Source: CAYGHE01 sp964349805 (GTDB taxonomy: Bacteria > Patescibacteriota > Saccharimonadia > Saccharimonadales > Saccharimonadaceae). From it: DNA of 64,000 nt. Shown in pieces: positions 16,533 to 25,352 of this stretch. The position numbers and the translations under genes were made by a program. The stretch is from positions 1 to 64,000 of the forward strand of contig CAYGHE010000003.1 in assembly GCA_964349805.1 (NCBI GenBank), in the 5' to 3' direction. The notes beneath the pieces are model-generated. The model worked only from the letters and a program-made list of their open reading frames with translations, was not told the origin of the DNA and did not search any database. Position 1 is the first letter of the stretch. Each line of letters starts with the position of its first letter.

Positions 16533-18113
16533 TCATTTTTTGGCGGCTCGGATAAAACCTAAGAAAAGCGGATGCGGACGATTGGGGCGGCTCTTGAATT
16601 CGGGATGAGCCTGAGTTGCCACAAAATAGCTGTCATCCGCGCTTTCTATATATTCCACTAACTTACCGTCAGGCGAAGTGCCACTTACAACTAATCCGCC
16701 CTTTTTGATATTGTCCAAGAATTTCTGATTGACTTCATAACGGTGCCTGTGGCGCTCGATAACTTTTGTTGTTTTGTAAGCTTTGGCCACCTTGGATCCT
16801 TTTTCTAGATTCGCTGGATAATCCCCTAGCCGCATAGTTCCGCCAGTTGATTCTTTACCTTCTTGGCCGTTCATAATATATACGACATTGTGAGTGGCAT
16901 CCGGATCAAATTCGGTACTGTTAGCTTTCTTTAAACCAGCGCGACGAGCTGCGGCAATAACAGCTACCTGCAGTCCCAGACAAAGACCCAAATAAGGCAC
17001 CTCGTTTTCTAGTGCAAATCGAGCTGCGGCAATCTTGCCTTCAGCTCCACGAGTTCCAAAACCACCGGGTACTAGCAAGGCGTCGTATTTCTGGAACTCT
17101 CGCTTATTAGCCGTCTCAGCGTTAACCCATGAAATTTCAAGGCTTACTTTTTCCGCCCAAGCCGCACTTTTTAAAGCCTCGATAACAGATATGTACGTAT
17201 CCTCATTATCTAGATACTTTGCAACAATGCCAACCGATACTTTTTGTCTAAAAGACGTCTTTTGCCGTCTTACGAGTTTTTTCCACCCAGATAGCTCTGG
17301 TTCTTTATGGTTGTCGGTAAATTCCGCCAAAACCTGATTTAGTGGACTCTTGGCAATAGTTATTGGCACTTCGTAAACTGTGTTAACGTTCGGAATCAGA
17401 ACAACCGCTTCTTCGTTAACACCACTAAATACGGCTATTTTCTTAGCTACATTAACGGGCGCAGGATAATCGGTACGAACGACAATAGCATCTGGCACAA
17501 TACCAAAACCGCGCAAATCATTAAGGGCGTTTTGAGCTGGTTTAGTCTTGAATTCTTTGCTAGTTTCGATAAATGGTACGTATACGACATGGACATAAAG
17601 GCAGTTTTGCCTGCCTACTCTGCCGGCAAACTCTCGGATAGCTTCTACAAAGCTAAGACCTTCATAGTCACCAACCGTACCACCTATTTCAACGATATGG
17701 ACCTCTGAATCTCCGGCGGCATTTTCGATGGTATCTTGAATAGCACCCGTTAAATGCGGTACCAACTGTACCGTCCGCCCACCAAACTTACCTGCCCGCT
17801 CATCGTTAATTAACTGCTGCATTAATCGGCCCGAGAGAGTGGCGTTTTTTTGCGTTAACTCAATATCCAAAAATCGTTCGTAGTGCCCTAAGTCCAAATC
17901 AGTCTCGGCGCCATCCTTAGTCACGAAACATTCGCCATGCTCGGCTGGATTTAAAAGACCCGCATCTACGTTAAGATACGGATCACATTTTTGAATCGAT
18001 ACTGACAGCCCGCGTGCTTTTAAAACCGCGCCCATACTGGCAGCCGTAATGCCCTTTCCTACTCCAGAAAGTACACCTCCAGTTACAAATATATATTTTT
18101 GTTTTTTAACCAT
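16533..18113 (-). CDS. pyrG: CTP synthase
   Basis: Makes CTP from UTP, ATP and glutamine. The 526-residue protein has the synthetase domain (KYIFVTGGVLSGVGKGITAA, KCDPYLNVDAGLLNPAEHGE, IVEIGGTVGDYE) and a C-terminal class I glutamine amidotransferase domain with PGGFGTRG, nucleophile GLCLGLQ and AHPEFKSRPNRPHP. An extended -10 (TGA-TACAAT, about 18155-18150) gives a short leader, and GAGGT lies 5 nt before the ATG, so translation uses a Shine-Dalgarno here. Confidence 0.97.
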   Translation of the reverse strand: MVKKQKYIFVTGGVLSGVGKGITAASMGAVLKARGLSVSIQKCDPYLNVDAGLLNPAEHGECFVTKDGAETDLDLGHYERFLDIELTQKNATLSGRLMQQLINDERAGKFGGRTVQLVPHLTGAIQDTIENAAGDSEVHIVEIGGTVGDYEGLSFVEAIREFAGRVGRQNCLYVHVVYVPFIETSKEFKTKPAQNALNDLRGFGIVPDAIVVRTDYPAPVNVAKKIAVFSGVNEEAVVLIPNVNTVYEVPITIAKSPLNQVLAEFTDNHKEPELSGWKKLVRRQKTSFRQKVSVGIVAKYLDNEDTYISVIEALKSAAWAEKVSLEISWVNAETANKREFQKYDALLVPGGFGTRGAEGKIAAARFALENEVPYLGLCLGLQVAVIAAARRAGLKKANSTEFDPDATHNVVYIMNGQEGKESTGGTMRLGDYPANLEKGSKVAKAYKTTKVIERHRHRYEVNQKFLDNIKKGGLVVSGTSPDGKLVEYIESADDSYFVATQAHPEFKSRPNRPHPLFLGFIRAAKK

Positions 18114-18164
18114 GTGAACCTCACGCCTCCATGGGGTTTCATTGTATCATGTAGAATATTAAAC

Positions 18165-18180
18165 ACGCTATATATAGTGG
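18165..18180. promoter_or_regulatory. NrdR-box-like palindrome between pyrG and the collar-pilin gene
   Basis: ACGCTATATATAGTGG matches the NrdR-box consensus ACACTATATATAGTGT at 14 of 16 positions. It lies in the intergenic space between two divergent genes, neither a classic NrdR target, and AT-rich palindromes arise easily. Weak call. Confidence 0.25.
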
Positions 18181-18251
18181 CTCTTGTTGTGTATTCTACG
18201 CCATTGCGTGTTTATCAAATGTACTCGACCGCCTCATTTAACAGATATCGA

Positions 18252-18280
18252 TTGTGCTACTGCTTAAAGAGCTATATAGT
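18252..18280 (+). promoter_or_regulatory. Promoter of the collar-pilin gene
   Basis: TTGTGC (18252-18257), a 17-bp spacer, and TATAGT (18275-18280). Seven nucleotides later is the ATG at 18288, so the mRNA is predicted to be leaderless. This promoter fixes the start at 18288 rather than at upstream in-frame ATGs. Confidence 0.7.
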
Positions 18281-18287
18281 AAAATGC

Positions 18288-20408
18288 ATGGAAAATCGTC
18301 AAAAAGGATTTGCGCTACCGACTATTCTTATAGCGTCAGTAATTATGATGATAGTTCTATTAACTGTCGTCGCTTCGACCGTTTCTGTACGTTCGGGTTT
18401 GCAAAGTTTGCAATACAATAAACTGGCTCAGTCCGCAGGAGAAGCTGGTGTAGTGTACGCCAAAGCCTGTATTGAAGCAAACAACAACGTGGTAACGTGG
18501 AGCAACAGCAAGCCTCTACGCCCCAATACTGACTGTAATGGCAATGATATAGGTGGAGCGTCGGCCTACGTGCTTGAAGATGGTAATATTAGAACTTTCT
18601 TTACGGTGGGCCTGCCGCTAATAAGCCCTAGTAATGAACCGGCAAAAATATCTAGCACTGGGTATGTTGAAATATTGCGCACCAGCACTGGTACTGCATG
18701 GCGCAGCTACGAACAAACCACAGTAGAAAATATCGCCGAACCCTATATAAGCGATGGTCTACCCATTGCTTCTTCGATTGAAGGCTATTGGACTACCGCC
18801 CCTGATGGTTATTTACTAGAAAACGGGGCAGCTGTATCACGTACAGAATACGCTGCTTTGTTCGCGGTGATTGGTACGACGTTTGGCGTTGGTGATGGTT
18901 CAACGACCTTCAATCTGCCGGATTCTCGTGGCAGAGTAGCTGTTAATAAAAGCTCTGATGCTGAATTTGATACGCTAGGAGAAAAGAACGGAGCTAAAAC
19001 CCATACATTAAGCGCAACAGAAATGCCGTCGCATACTCATACCCAGGATGCGCATGCCCATAGTGTTGTTTATCCAGGTACAAGGGGAGGCAGCCAGCAA
19101 ATAATTGCTAGCGATTACAATGGCGGTGGAAGCTTATCGGCAGGTGCTCCAGTTTTAGCAACTAATATGTCAGCTTTCGCAAATGCAGCTTATGCTGCTG
19201 CCACAACTGCTACCAACCAAAATACCGGCGGGGGTGGCGCGCATAACAATATACAGCCATCGATTGTAAAGAATTTTGCTATCAAGTACATTGCGGGCGA
19301 CTCATCAGCTTCAACCGCCTCAGCTGGAACATCAATATCGGGGTACTGGGTAAGCGCGCCCGAAGGCTATTTGGTAGAAGACGGTTCAGCCATTTCTCGC
19401 AGTACGTATTCTGATTTATTTAATGTTATCGGCGTTCAGCATGGCGCTGGTAACGGTTCAACTACTTTCAACTTGCCAGATTCTCGTGGAAGAACAGCTG
19501 TTAATAAAAGTGCCGATACTGAATTTGATGTATTGGGAGAAAAAAACGGAGCTAAAACCCACACATTAAGTACAGCAGAGATGCCATCACATACTCATAC
19601 GCAAAATGCACATACGCATGCCATTGTTATGCCTGGTACGCTTGGAGGTAGCCAGCACATAATTGCTAGCGATTTCGCGGGGGGTGGTAGCTTATCGGCG
19701 GGAGTTATTAACTCTGTAGGTAATATGTCGGCCTTTGGAGGTCCGGCTTATGCTACTGCCACAACTGCTACTAACCAAAATACTGGTGGTGGTGGCGCTC
19801 ATAATAATATACAGCCATCGATTGTAAAACTGTCCGTTATAAAATATTCCCCCTCTGCCACTAGCCAAGCGATTGCCCCTACCGGAACCTCAACCCAAGG
19901 CTATTGGGCTACCGCACCAAATGGATATCTATTGGAGGACGGTTCAGCAGTATCCAGAACGACATACGCATCACTATTCGCCGTTATCGGCACCTTGCAT
20001 GGTGTTGGTGATGGTTCAACTACTTTTAACCTACCAGATTCTCGTGGGAGGGTAGCTGTTAATAAAAGCCCTGATGCGGAGTTTGACACGCTAGGAGAAA
20101 AGAATGGAGCTAAAACTCACACGTTAAGCGCAACAGAAATGCCGTCGCATACTCATACTCAAAATGCACATACACACACAATAGCTATAGACGGTACACT
20201 TGGAGGTTCGCAGAAAAGAATATATGGTGACTATGCGGGTGGTGGGGGTCTGTCATCTGCCACTCCTACTCTAACGGGTGGAATGTCAGCTTTCGCAAGT
20301 GCAGCTTATGCTGCTGCCACAACTGCTACCAACCAAAATACCGGCGGGGGTGGCGCGCATAACAATATACAGCCATCGATTGTAAAGAATTTTGCTATCA
20401 AGTATTAA
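18288..20408 (+). CDS. Pilin-like protein with three tandem phage tail-collar domains
   Basis: A 706-residue surface protein. The N-terminus MENRQKGFALPTILIASVIM followed by a hydrophobic stretch (MIVLLTVVAST) is a type IV prepilin-like signal with a likely cut after the Gly; the usual Glu5 is absent, as in some minor pilins. Residues about 30-165 are a pilin-like linker with two Cys. From residue 166 there are three copies of a 186-codon unit, each starting near GYW..AP.GYL and carrying FNLPDSRGR, EMPSHTHTQ with further His residues, and GGGGAHNNIQPSIVKN, the Tail Collar (gp12/microcystin-dependent protein) pattern. The HTH/HAH clusters suit metal binding. Likely a pilus-tip adhesin (inference). 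It overlaps zwf by 11 nt at the 3' ends. Confidence 0.8.
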   Translation: MENRQKGFALPTILIASVIMMIVLLTVVASTVSVRSGLQSLQYNKLAQSAGEAGVVYAKACIEANNNVVTWSNSKPLRPNTDCNGNDIGGASAYVLEDGNIRTFFTVGLPLISPSNEPAKISSTGYVEILRTSTGTAWRSYEQTTVENIAEPYISDGLPIASSIEGYWTTAPDGYLLENGAAVSRTEYAALFAVIGTTFGVGDGSTTFNLPDSRGRVAVNKSSDAEFDTLGEKNGAKTHTLSATEMPSHTHTQDAHAHSVVYPGTRGGSQQIIASDYNGGGSLSAGAPVLATNMSAFANAAYAAATTATNQNTGGGGAHNNIQPSIVKNFAIKYIAGDSSASTASAGTSISGYWVSAPEGYLVEDGSAISRSTYSDLFNVIGVQHGAGNGSTTFNLPDSRGRTAVNKSADTEFDVLGEKNGAKTHTLSTAEMPSHTHTQNAHTHAIVMPGTLGGSQHIIASDFAGGGSLSAGVINSVGNMSAFGGPAYATATTATNQNTGGGGAHNNIQPSIVKLSVIKYSPSATSQAIAPTGTSTQGYWATAPNGYLLEDGSAVSRTTYASLFAVIGTLHGVGDGSTTFNLPDSRGRVAVNKSPDAEFDTLGEKNGAKTHTLSATEMPSHTHTQNAHTHTIAIDGTLGGSQKRIYGDYAGGGGLSSATPTLTGGMSAFASAAYAAATTATNQNTGGGGAHNNIQPSIVKNFAIKY
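18783..20405 (+). repeat. Three in-frame tandem repeats, period 558 bp
   Basis: Units begin at 18783, 19341 and 19899, exactly 558 bp (186 codons) apart; the third stops at the gene's end. Units 1 and 3 are nearly identical at DNA level over the last 120 bp of the unit, while unit 2 differs more, suggesting recent duplication or gene conversion between units 1 and 3. Confidence 0.85.
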
Positions 20409-21696
20409 TAATTTCGTTTATATCAGAACCAATTGGATAAGTTTTTAGAGGTTGGCTATCTGCCGACCAAGTATCTTGAACTGACTGCAATATACGCCAA
20501 CTCTCCAAGACCTCCTCACCACTAGTGAATAAACTTTTGCGACTAGTTATAGCATCCATTATTACCCTCTCGTAAGCTTCGGGCAGCTTCGCGTCTTCTG
20601 GAAAACGCAGGCCTAGATGACGAATCTCAAAATCAGACTTTAATCCTGGCTTTTCAACAAAAGCCTCCATATCTATGCCTGTATGCGTGCCGTCCAGCCT
20701 AAAAACTATTTCGTTACATTGAGATTTGTCAGTTTTCTTGCACAAGCGAACTCTTACCTCGGAAGTTTTTTCCTTCAAGGCTTTGCCAGCTGTCAATTTC
20801 ATAGGTACGCCCTGCCAACGCGGAGCATTTGAAAACAGCGTTAGTGAGACGAAAGTCTCGGTCAAGCTATTTGGCGCCTGAACGTCATCCCGGTAGCCTT
20901 CGTATTGAGCTCTCATGGCGTTTTCTGGTTTGGCTGTCTCTAAACCTTGAAGCGCTTTCAGCCGCAGTTTTGGCATTTCGTCCCAATCTAGGTCTTTTGG
21001 CGTGTCCATAATCGTAAGAGCCAGCAGTTGCAAAACATGGTTCTGCAAAACGTCCCTCAAAGACCCTAGTTGATCAAACGAAGGACGGTTATGAATACGG
21101 TCCGATTCACCCATCGTTACCACTATCGAATGGATATATTCTTTACTCCAAACATCACTAAACAACGCATTGCTAGAACGAAAAGCTATTATGTTCTGCG
21201 CCATTTCTTTAGCTAGATAATGATCTATTCGATATATTTGCTCGTCTTTAAAATAATGCTCTGTACGCGCCAGCATATCCTTGGCTGATTCCAAGTCCCA
21301 TCCGAAGGGTTTTTCAAACAGAATTTTTACATTAGGCGTATTGACGCCAGCTTCGCCTAAATTGCAAACTATCTGCGTAGCGGCACGTGGCGGCACCGAA
21401 AGGTAAACTAATAGTTGCTCGCCTTTTTTCAGTCCTATACGTTTTTCAAGCTTGGTATAGTCAGATTTTTTGGACAAGTCCATGGGAAAAACATCTAATT
21501 TACCCTCTAAGTTATTCTTTTTATTACCCAGCGCCTTTTGAATTAAGTCTTGGGGTTGAACCCCTTTTTGGCGAGTAATGCCAATTACCGAAACGTCTTC
21601 AAAATCATTCGTGGAAATAATTTGTTCAAGAGCTGGCAATAATTTACTTATACTGAGCTCGCCAGTGATACCAAAGATAACTAACTTAGTTTTCAT
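20398..21696 (-). CDS. zwf: Glucose-6-phosphate 1-dehydrogenase
   Basis: Oxidizes glucose-6-phosphate to 6-phosphogluconolactone, making NADPH; one of few carbon-metabolism genes here. The 432-residue product has the N-terminal dinucleotide-binding segment (KLVIFGITGELSISKLLPAL), the active-site motif RIDHYLAKEMAQNI and EKPFGWDLESA. The ATG at 21696 is preferred over the in-frame GTG at 21702 because TATACT (21710-21705) is 8 nt upstream of it, predicting a leaderless mRNA. GITGELS replaces the usual GA(S/T)GDLA, suggesting altered NADP contacts. Confidence 0.92.
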   Translation of the reverse strand: MKTKLVIFGITGELSISKLLPALEQIISTNDFEDVSVIGITRQKGVQPQDLIQKALGNKKNNLEGKLDVFPMDLSKKSDYTKLEKRIGLKKGEQLLVYLSVPPRAATQIVCNLGEAGVNTPNVKILFEKPFGWDLESAKDMLARTEHYFKDEQIYRIDHYLAKEMAQNIIAFRSSNALFSDVWSKEYIHSIVVTMGESDRIHNRPSFDQLGSLRDVLQNHVLQLLALTIMDTPKDLDWDEMPKLRLKALQGLETAKPENAMRAQYEGYRDDVQAPNSLTETFVSLTLFSNAPRWQGVPMKLTAGKALKEKTSEVRVRLCKKTDKSQCNEIVFRLDGTHTGIDMEAFVEKPGLKSDFEIRHLGLRFPEDAKLPEAYERVIMDAITSRKSLFTSGEEVLESWRILQSVQDTWSADSQPLKTYPIGSDINEIINT

Positions 21697-21738
21697 ATGC
21701 ACCTAGTATACCTCATAGAAACAGGTCACAAGAGGTAT

Positions 21739-22746
21739 CTATTGGGGGCTTTTAGGATCTTTAGGGCTAGCACCAGCGTTAACTTCATAGCTAGTATTGG
21801 TACTCTCAAAAAAGTTCACGAGTTGCAATGTATCATTAGCGGCCGCCATCCACTTCGCTGGGTTAGAAACTTTATAGTGGGGACTAAAGCCTAGTTCTTC
21901 TAGTCTTCGATCTGTCAAATATTTGACGTACTGATTCACATAATCCGCATTGAGGCCCAAGATACCGCTTGGCAATAAGTCCTTGTTGTATTGCTCTTCC
22001 ATTTCGACCGCTTCTATAATCATCTGCTTGATTTCGTTTGCAAATTCTTCGGTTTGCAAATCTTCGTTTTCTTCTAGTACGGTCAGAATCAGGTTAATCC
22101 CAAACTTCAAATGCAAACTCTCGTCACGGATAATCCAGTCCATTAAACTACCAAAATTACGTAGCAGATTGCGTTGGCGAAAAGACAAAGCCACCATGAA
22201 CCCGCTATAAAACCAGATGCCTTCAAGAATAATATTGTAGGCTATCAAATTGCGAACAAAGTCTTTTTTGCCTTCTGTAGTGGTGATATCCAGGGTATCT
22301 TCGGTCATTCTTTTAATAAATTTGGTTTCAAACTCTTCTTTTTTGGCCATACTCTCGACGTTAACGTGTGATTTATAAGCTACTTTGCGGTCAATCGGAA
22401 AAGTCTCGAGTACGTATTCAAAACTCATGCAATGGTTAGCTTCTTCCCACATCTGTTTTGCTAGATAAAGGTGGCATTCGGCGGCATTAACGTACGGATA
22501 CACCCCGAAGGCCAAAGCCTTATTTACTAAAAGCTCATTAGGGTTAAAGTAGCTCATTAAAAACGTGATGGCGTGGCGTTCTTCATCGGTCATCTTTTTC
22601 CAATCAGTCAAATCCTGCCCAAGCTGAATCTCATTCGGAAACCATGTGTTCGCGACCGCTTGATCGTAAAGATCCATCGCCCATTTGTAATGGATGGGTT
22701 TTAGCAGTAACCCGTCCTGAATACCAGTTCCTAATATGCCCGCCAT
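21739..22746 (-). CDS. nrdB: Ribonucleotide reductase beta subunit, class Ic-like
   Basis: Radical-generating subunit for deoxynucleotide synthesis. Numbered from the ATG at 22746 (335 residues; an in-frame ATG at 22755 is also possible), the ferritin-like metal ligands are Glu71 (FNPNELL), Glu102 and His105 (MWEEANHCMSFEYV), a second Glu in NIILEGIWFYSG, and RDESLHLKFG. The position four after His105, which carries the radical Tyr in class Ia/Ib, is Phe109, and the first ligand is Glu rather than Asp. Both changes are hallmarks of the Mn/Fe class Ic enzyme of Chlamydia. The start overlaps the stop of the tail-peptide gene (TAATG). Confidence 0.92.
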   Translation of the reverse strand: MAGILGTGIQDGLLLKPIHYKWAMDLYDQAVANTWFPNEIQLGQDLTDWKKMTDEERHAITFLMSYFNPNELLVNKALAFGVYPYVNAAECHLYLAKQMWEEANHCMSFEYVLETFPIDRKVAYKSHVNVESMAKKEEFETKFIKRMTEDTLDITTTEGKKDFVRNLIAYNIILEGIWFYSGFMVALSFRQRNLLRNFGSLMDWIIRDESLHLKFGINLILTVLEENEDLQTEEFANEIKQMIIEAVEMEEQYNKDLLPSGILGLNADYVNQYVKYLTDRRLEELGFSPHYKVSNPAKWMAAANDTLQLVNFFESTNTSYEVNAGASPKDPKSPQ

Positions 22747-22919
22747 TATTGGCATCCCTCACACATTAGAAAATCCTGCGGGTCAATTGGTGTGTCGCCC
22801 ACTCTATCGCTAGATGAGTTATTGGCGTCTGCCTGAGCCTGCGCCATAGCTTCATCAATCGCCCTGAGTTTCTCTTCCAGTGTCATTGATTCGTTTATAA
22901 TTTCTGATGCTTTTACCAT
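22746..22919 (-). CDS. 57-residue peptide ending in a Cys pair, likely detached NrdA C-terminal tail
   Basis: Encoded between nrdA and nrdB, in the same reading frame as nrdA and separated from it only by the nrdA TAA and 21 nt. AAGGAGG lies 5 nt before its ATG, so it is translated on its own. Sequence: MVKASEIINESMTLEEKLRA (helical), an acidic Ser/Asn-rich linker, and the end PIDPQDFLMCEGCQ. In ordinary class I NrdA the extreme C-terminus carries such a CxxC-type pair that re-reduces the active site; the NrdA here lacks it. It probably supplies that redox arm in trans (inference). Stop overlaps the nrdB start. Confidence 0.75.
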   Translation of the reverse strand: MVKASEIINESMTLEEKLRAIDEAMAQAQADANNSSSDRVGDTPIDPQDFLMCEGCQ

Positions 22920-22940
22920 ATTTCCTCCTTGGTTGAACAA

Positions 22941-25352
22941 TTAAGTTCCTACACCTGTTTTAGTTTTAGCGAATCCAAAGCCGACCTTCTGGGTGTTGCT
23001 TTTGGATATAGCTGCAGATTTATTAACCTGAATCGTGCTTTGCTCGGCCGTATGACGAGGCTTAACGTGCAGATAATAGGTTGTCTTCAACCCTCTATTC
23101 CAGGCCTCCATGTAGATTTTCTCGTATTCATCGATATCGCGAGTTTCAAGATACATATTACGGCTTATCGCCTGATCTACCCATTTTTGAGCCCTAGCCG
23201 CAACTTCTATGAATGCATATGGGCTAAGTTGAAAGCTAGTCTTATATACGTCCTTGACGGCTTGCGGTATTGCCTCGATTTGCTGAACATCACCTTGCAG
23301 ACGCAGTAAATCATCTTTTACTTCTTCCCATAGCCCTAGGTTCTTAAGGTCAGTGACGAGATTAACATTAACTTCCAAAAACTTTCCATTCAAAGTGGCG
23401 CGAGAGAAAATTTGCGCGAATTGCGGGTCAAGACCTGGAGTGGTCCCGGCTATATGAGCAATGTTGGCGGTAGGAGCTATCGCCATTAACGTAGCGTTGC
23501 GCATACCTTTTTTGACTTTAGGTCGCAGTTTTTCCCAGTCAAGTCGTTGCTTGCGGCTAATATTTACCTTGACTCCCCTATCTTTGGCTAATTGGTTAAT
23601 CGTATCAATCGGCAGAATTCCCTTGCTCCAGCCGCTACCCTTAAACGTTGGGTAGGCGCCATATTTTGCGGCCAGATTCGCGCTCTCGTCAATGGCGTGG
23701 TAACTGATAAATTCAGCCAGCTGGTCGATTAAATCGTAGGCCTCCTCGGATTCGTAACTTATTCCTAGTTTTTCGACAACATCAGTAAAGCCCATGACAC
23801 CCAAGCCTAACGCTCGGTTTTGCTTGTTACTATTCATAGCTTCTGGAATTGGGGTATTAGTAATGTCTACCAAGTTATCGAGTTGTCGAATGGCGCTACG
23901 AGTACTCTCAGATAGTCGCTCCCAATCCCACTTTTTATCCTCATTCAGGTGAGCAGACAAATTAATACTGACCAGGTTGCAGACGGCCGTATTATCTTTG
24001 TCTTGGGGCAAGGTTATTTCAGTGCAAAGGTTAGAAAGATGTATGGTTGAGGTGTTGTTATTCAAGGCGCGAACATTGATAGTATCTTTCCACGTCAGCC
24101 AAGGGTGGCTAGTAGCCTGCAAGGTCATGAGGATTTGACGATACTGCTCACGCGCGTCGATTTTCTTATAGTCACGCATTTTGCCAGCCTCGGCTTTTTT
24201 GACATAGCTCGCGTAAGCTTTGCTAAATTCAGCACCATACAGCTCGGGCAAATCAGTTACTTCAGCTGGATCAAACAAGTACCATGGTTGGTTCTTGGCA
24301 ACTCTCTTCATGAATTCATCGCTGATAAATACAGCTGTGTTAGCTAAACGAGTCCTGAGGTATGGATCACCAGAGTTTTGCTTTAAATCCAAAAACTGCG
24401 GAAAATTCAGGTGCCAATTCTCCATATACAATGCCGCCGCCCCAGCTTTTTTGCCTTTTCGGCTGACTGCAAACAGGGCTGTGTCAATCATTTTCATAAA
24501 AGGAATAGGGCCAGTGCTTTCGGTATTAGTAGTTTTAACTGGGCTGCCTGCCGCTCGGAGCTTGTTCAAACTTATACCAATACCACCAGTACCTTTGGCA
24601 ATCCACATCGTATCTCGAACGCCCTTAGCGATAGACTCCATGTCATCCTGAACCTCTATCAAAAAACAGTTAGAAAGTTGCGGGAACGAGCCACCGGCGT
24701 TAACTCGAGTTGAACCGCCCGGAACATATTCAAGTTTGCTCATATGATCATAAAAATCTAGGGCACATTCGGTAGGATTTTCGGCATTAAAGCTAAGCCC
24801 CATGGCAATTCGCATGTGCGTAAATTGCGGTACTTCAATTGGTTCGCCACTGTTTTTGCGCAGTGCATAGCGATTTTTGTTGGTGACTACACCCAAATAT
24901 TTACTAAGATTATCACGCGACGGATCAAGAGCTTTGGATAGGCGCTTAATATCAAAAATTTTCTGATTCATGCGTGCATCCAATAAACCGTCTTCGACGC
25001 CCTGCTTTATAAATTCTGGAAATTTTTGCTCGTGTAGTTTTTTTAACTCAGCCGCCGTATCGTAATCGCCAAGAGTGTTCTTATAGATGTTCTTTAGTAG
25101 CAGTCTGGATGCAATAATGTCAAAATCTGGATCATCCTTGACGTTTTGCAGAGCAGTATTTATGACCGCCTCGTCCAGTTGCTCGGATGTTATGCCATCA
25201 AACAGAGTTAATTGTAGTTCGGTCGCTACCTGCACTACCTTGCTTATTTGGTCAGGCAGCCCTTCGCTGGCTCTAACGAGCGCCAGGTTGATCTTGTTGG
25301 CGTCAAACGGCTCTCTATCACCATTGCGTTTTACTACATGTATTCCGTTCAT
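22941..25352 (-). CDS. nrdA: Ribonucleotide reductase alpha subunit, without C-terminal Cys pair
   Basis: Catalytic subunit reducing NDPs to dNDPs; 803 residues. An ATP-cone (about 3-92, VVKRNGDREPFDANKI) suggests dATP control. Active-site residues are present: Cys in QLSNCFLIEVQDD, the N-C-E triad in SNLCTEITLP, the partner Cys in TAVCNLVSINL and the radical-transfer Tyr pair in LKTTYYLHVK. The C-terminus (VGFGFAKTKTGVGT) has no Cys, unlike standard class I NrdA, and the next gene encodes a short CEGCQ-ending peptide. GGAGAGAG precedes the ATG. First gene of an nrdA-tail-nrdB operon. Confidence 0.95.
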   Translation of the reverse strand: MNGIHVVKRNGDREPFDANKINLALVRASEGLPDQISKVVQVATELQLTLFDGITSEQLDEAVINTALQNVKDDPDFDIIASRLLLKNIYKNTLGDYDTAAELKKLHEQKFPEFIKQGVEDGLLDARMNQKIFDIKRLSKALDPSRDNLSKYLGVVTNKNRYALRKNSGEPIEVPQFTHMRIAMGLSFNAENPTECALDFYDHMSKLEYVPGGSTRVNAGGSFPQLSNCFLIEVQDDMESIAKGVRDTMWIAKGTGGIGISLNKLRAAGSPVKTTNTESTGPIPFMKMIDTALFAVSRKGKKAGAAALYMENWHLNFPQFLDLKQNSGDPYLRTRLANTAVFISDEFMKRVAKNQPWYLFDPAEVTDLPELYGAEFSKAYASYVKKAEAGKMRDYKKIDAREQYRQILMTLQATSHPWLTWKDTINVRALNNNTSTIHLSNLCTEITLPQDKDNTAVCNLVSINLSAHLNEDKKWDWERLSESTRSAIRQLDNLVDITNTPIPEAMNSNKQNRALGLGVMGFTDVVEKLGISYESEEAYDLIDQLAEFISYHAIDESANLAAKYGAYPTFKGSGWSKGILPIDTINQLAKDRGVKVNISRKQRLDWEKLRPKVKKGMRNATLMAIAPTANIAHIAGTTPGLDPQFAQIFSRATLNGKFLEVNVNLVTDLKNLGLWEEVKDDLLRLQGDVQQIEAIPQAVKDVYKTSFQLSPYAFIEVAARAQKWVDQAISRNMYLETRDIDEYEKIYMEAWNRGLKTTYYLHVKPRHTAEQSTIQVNKSAAISKSNTQKVGFGFAKTKTGVGT

